From Prunella strophiata (taxonomy: Eukaryota; Chordata; Aves; Passeriformes; Prunellidae): 64,000 nt of DNA. The stretch lies in contig JAZBQD010000014.1 in NCBI GenBank assembly GCA_036583965.1, positions 25,711,490 to 25,775,489 on the forward strand, in the 5' to 3' direction. Each line of letters begins with the position of its first letter. Position 1 is the first letter of the stretch. The notes under the pieces are model-generated. The model was given only the letters and a program-made list of their open reading frames with translations. It had not been told where the DNA came from and searched no databases. Shown piece by piece: positions 62,980 to 64,000 of this stretch. The position numbers and the translations under genes were made by a program.

Positions 62980-64000
62980 GTAGGTGCACCCCACATTGCC
63001 TTCAGGTTTTTAACTTGATTGCATTGCCACTGTGCCTCCAGGCACTGCTGTTCATGAAGCCCTGCTGGAGCCTGTGTCTGCCTCACAGAAGCCTTGTGCC
63101 AGCAGCTTTGGCCCTGCTGGTCATGAAGCTGATCACTTCCTAAGTCCCTGCAGCTTGCACATGAATGGACTCTTAGAGTTGTAGCAGCCCCCAGCTTTTC
63201 AGGCCTTGGTAAATCCCTGAGGATTTTTCACCCCTGAAAAAAAGAAGAAAATTTCTTTCAAGTGTGTCAGTGCCCTGTGTTGCCACACTTTACCACTGTA
63301 ATCCTGCCATGGGGCTAGCTTTTAGGAGGGTTAGAATTCCTGCACCAGATGAATTTGCCAAGAGTCTAGCTGTATGTGTTCCAGGGAGGTGCAGGAACCA
63401 GAGGTAAGCATGTTCTTTTCCTCACAGTGATGCTCATCCTTCCTCTAATGGCATTGTTATGAGGAGCTTGAACACTGTTGCCCCTTCCAGAAGCAGACCC
63501 TTAGCTCCTGGCAGCTTGGAGTACTTCTTTAGTGGGATCAGAGTAGGGTAAGGCTGGATTCAACCAAGATCTTCTAGTGCTCAGCCTCTGGCCTGCAGAA
63601 TAGTGGTTGTCTGGAAGATACCAGAAGGCATTCTGCAACAATGCAAAATTGTCTGCAGCACTGGGGAACGGGGGAACCTAAACACTCGTGTGTTACACTT
63701 AGAGCTAGTGGATGTGAGTCTGTAAATCCTTTAAGAACCTAAATGCCTGATGCAGGACCTAAAAGTCAAAGCCTACTGTTCTCATGTCAGTTGTCCATGT
63801 ATTTTATTTGGAAGTCATAGTGGTAAAATTACTGGGTTTTTCCAAAGTTAGTGATATCTTAAAGCCAAGTATTATACTCCATGTTCTTCCCCTTCCTGTC
63901 AGGCAACACTAGGAGGTACTTAGAGGTTTTATCCTGCATTTTCAACAGGATAAATGATTATTTGATTGCCAAGATATGAGAAATAGATGCATGTGTAATC
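62980..64000 (+). other. STRA8 intron running off the window
   Basis: No exon matching the expected STRA8 continuation is visible. An acceptor-like CTTTTCCTCACAG near 63426 is followed by about 125 open bases in a compatible phase, but the peptide does not resemble STRA8. Confidence 0.45.

Noticed and set aside
63427..63553. Possible further STRA8 exon
   Set aside because: The acceptor and phase are compatible, but the peptide (DAHPSSNGIV...) lacks the YL-FYKQT motif expected right after VEFER.

Overview
The window looks like vertebrate nuclear DNA from a bird, probably a songbird. The evidence is CR1 LINE 3' ends with their short 3' repeat tails, ERV-type LTRs of a kind I associate with passerines, short GC-rich introns at CpG islands, and a gene order matching the amniote block AGBL3(+) - CYREN(-) - TMEM140(+) - WDR91(-) - STRA8(+), as I recall it from human 7q33. 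Genes were recognised by protein similarity recalled from memory and by checking that exon ends, splice sites and reading phases agree. No database search was run.

Layout. Positions 1-20.2 kb hold no gene I can support; the first ~0.9 kb may be the end of an upstream 3' UTR. At 20.27-21.14 kb, and probably on to about 21.46 kb, lies a decayed AGBL3 (tubulin deglutamylase) remnant in its expected syntenic place, with stops and frameshifts. From 21.5 to 29.1 kb there is non-coding DNA with a CR1 copy and an ERV LTR. TMEM140 has a probable untranslated first exon near 29.6-29.76 kb, with an ISRE-like motif, and a single coding exon at 33.41-34.03 kb. CYREN, a Ku-binding regulator of end joining, is complete on the minus strand in three tiny exons at 35.73-36.58 kb inside a CpG island.

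WDR91 (endosomal Rab7/PI3K regulator) fills 38.81-54.95 kb on the minus strand. Fourteen exons could be placed to the base, and their phases agree throughout except for one extra base in exon 7 of my numbering, which breaks the frame. One WDR91 intron is a clear U12-type AT-AC intron. The conserved first coding exon is not visible. Where it should lie, a CpG island at ~56.1-58.35 kb is occupied by a perfectly uniform tandem array of about 301 copies of CCAGC (G-rich strand GGGCT). STRA8, the meiotic-entry gene, begins just beyond it on the plus strand; four internal exons are placed (58.91-62.98 kb) and the gene runs off the right edge.

The most unusual item is the 1.5 kb G-quadruplex-prone pentamer array between the divergently transcribed WDR91 and STRA8. 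Other items worth a look are the AGBL3 loss, the AT-AC intron, a 96-base hairpin in a STRA8 intron, a CR1 insertion that abuts a WDR91 splice donor, and the miniature CYREN. I found no operon, CRISPR array or other prokaryote-style system.
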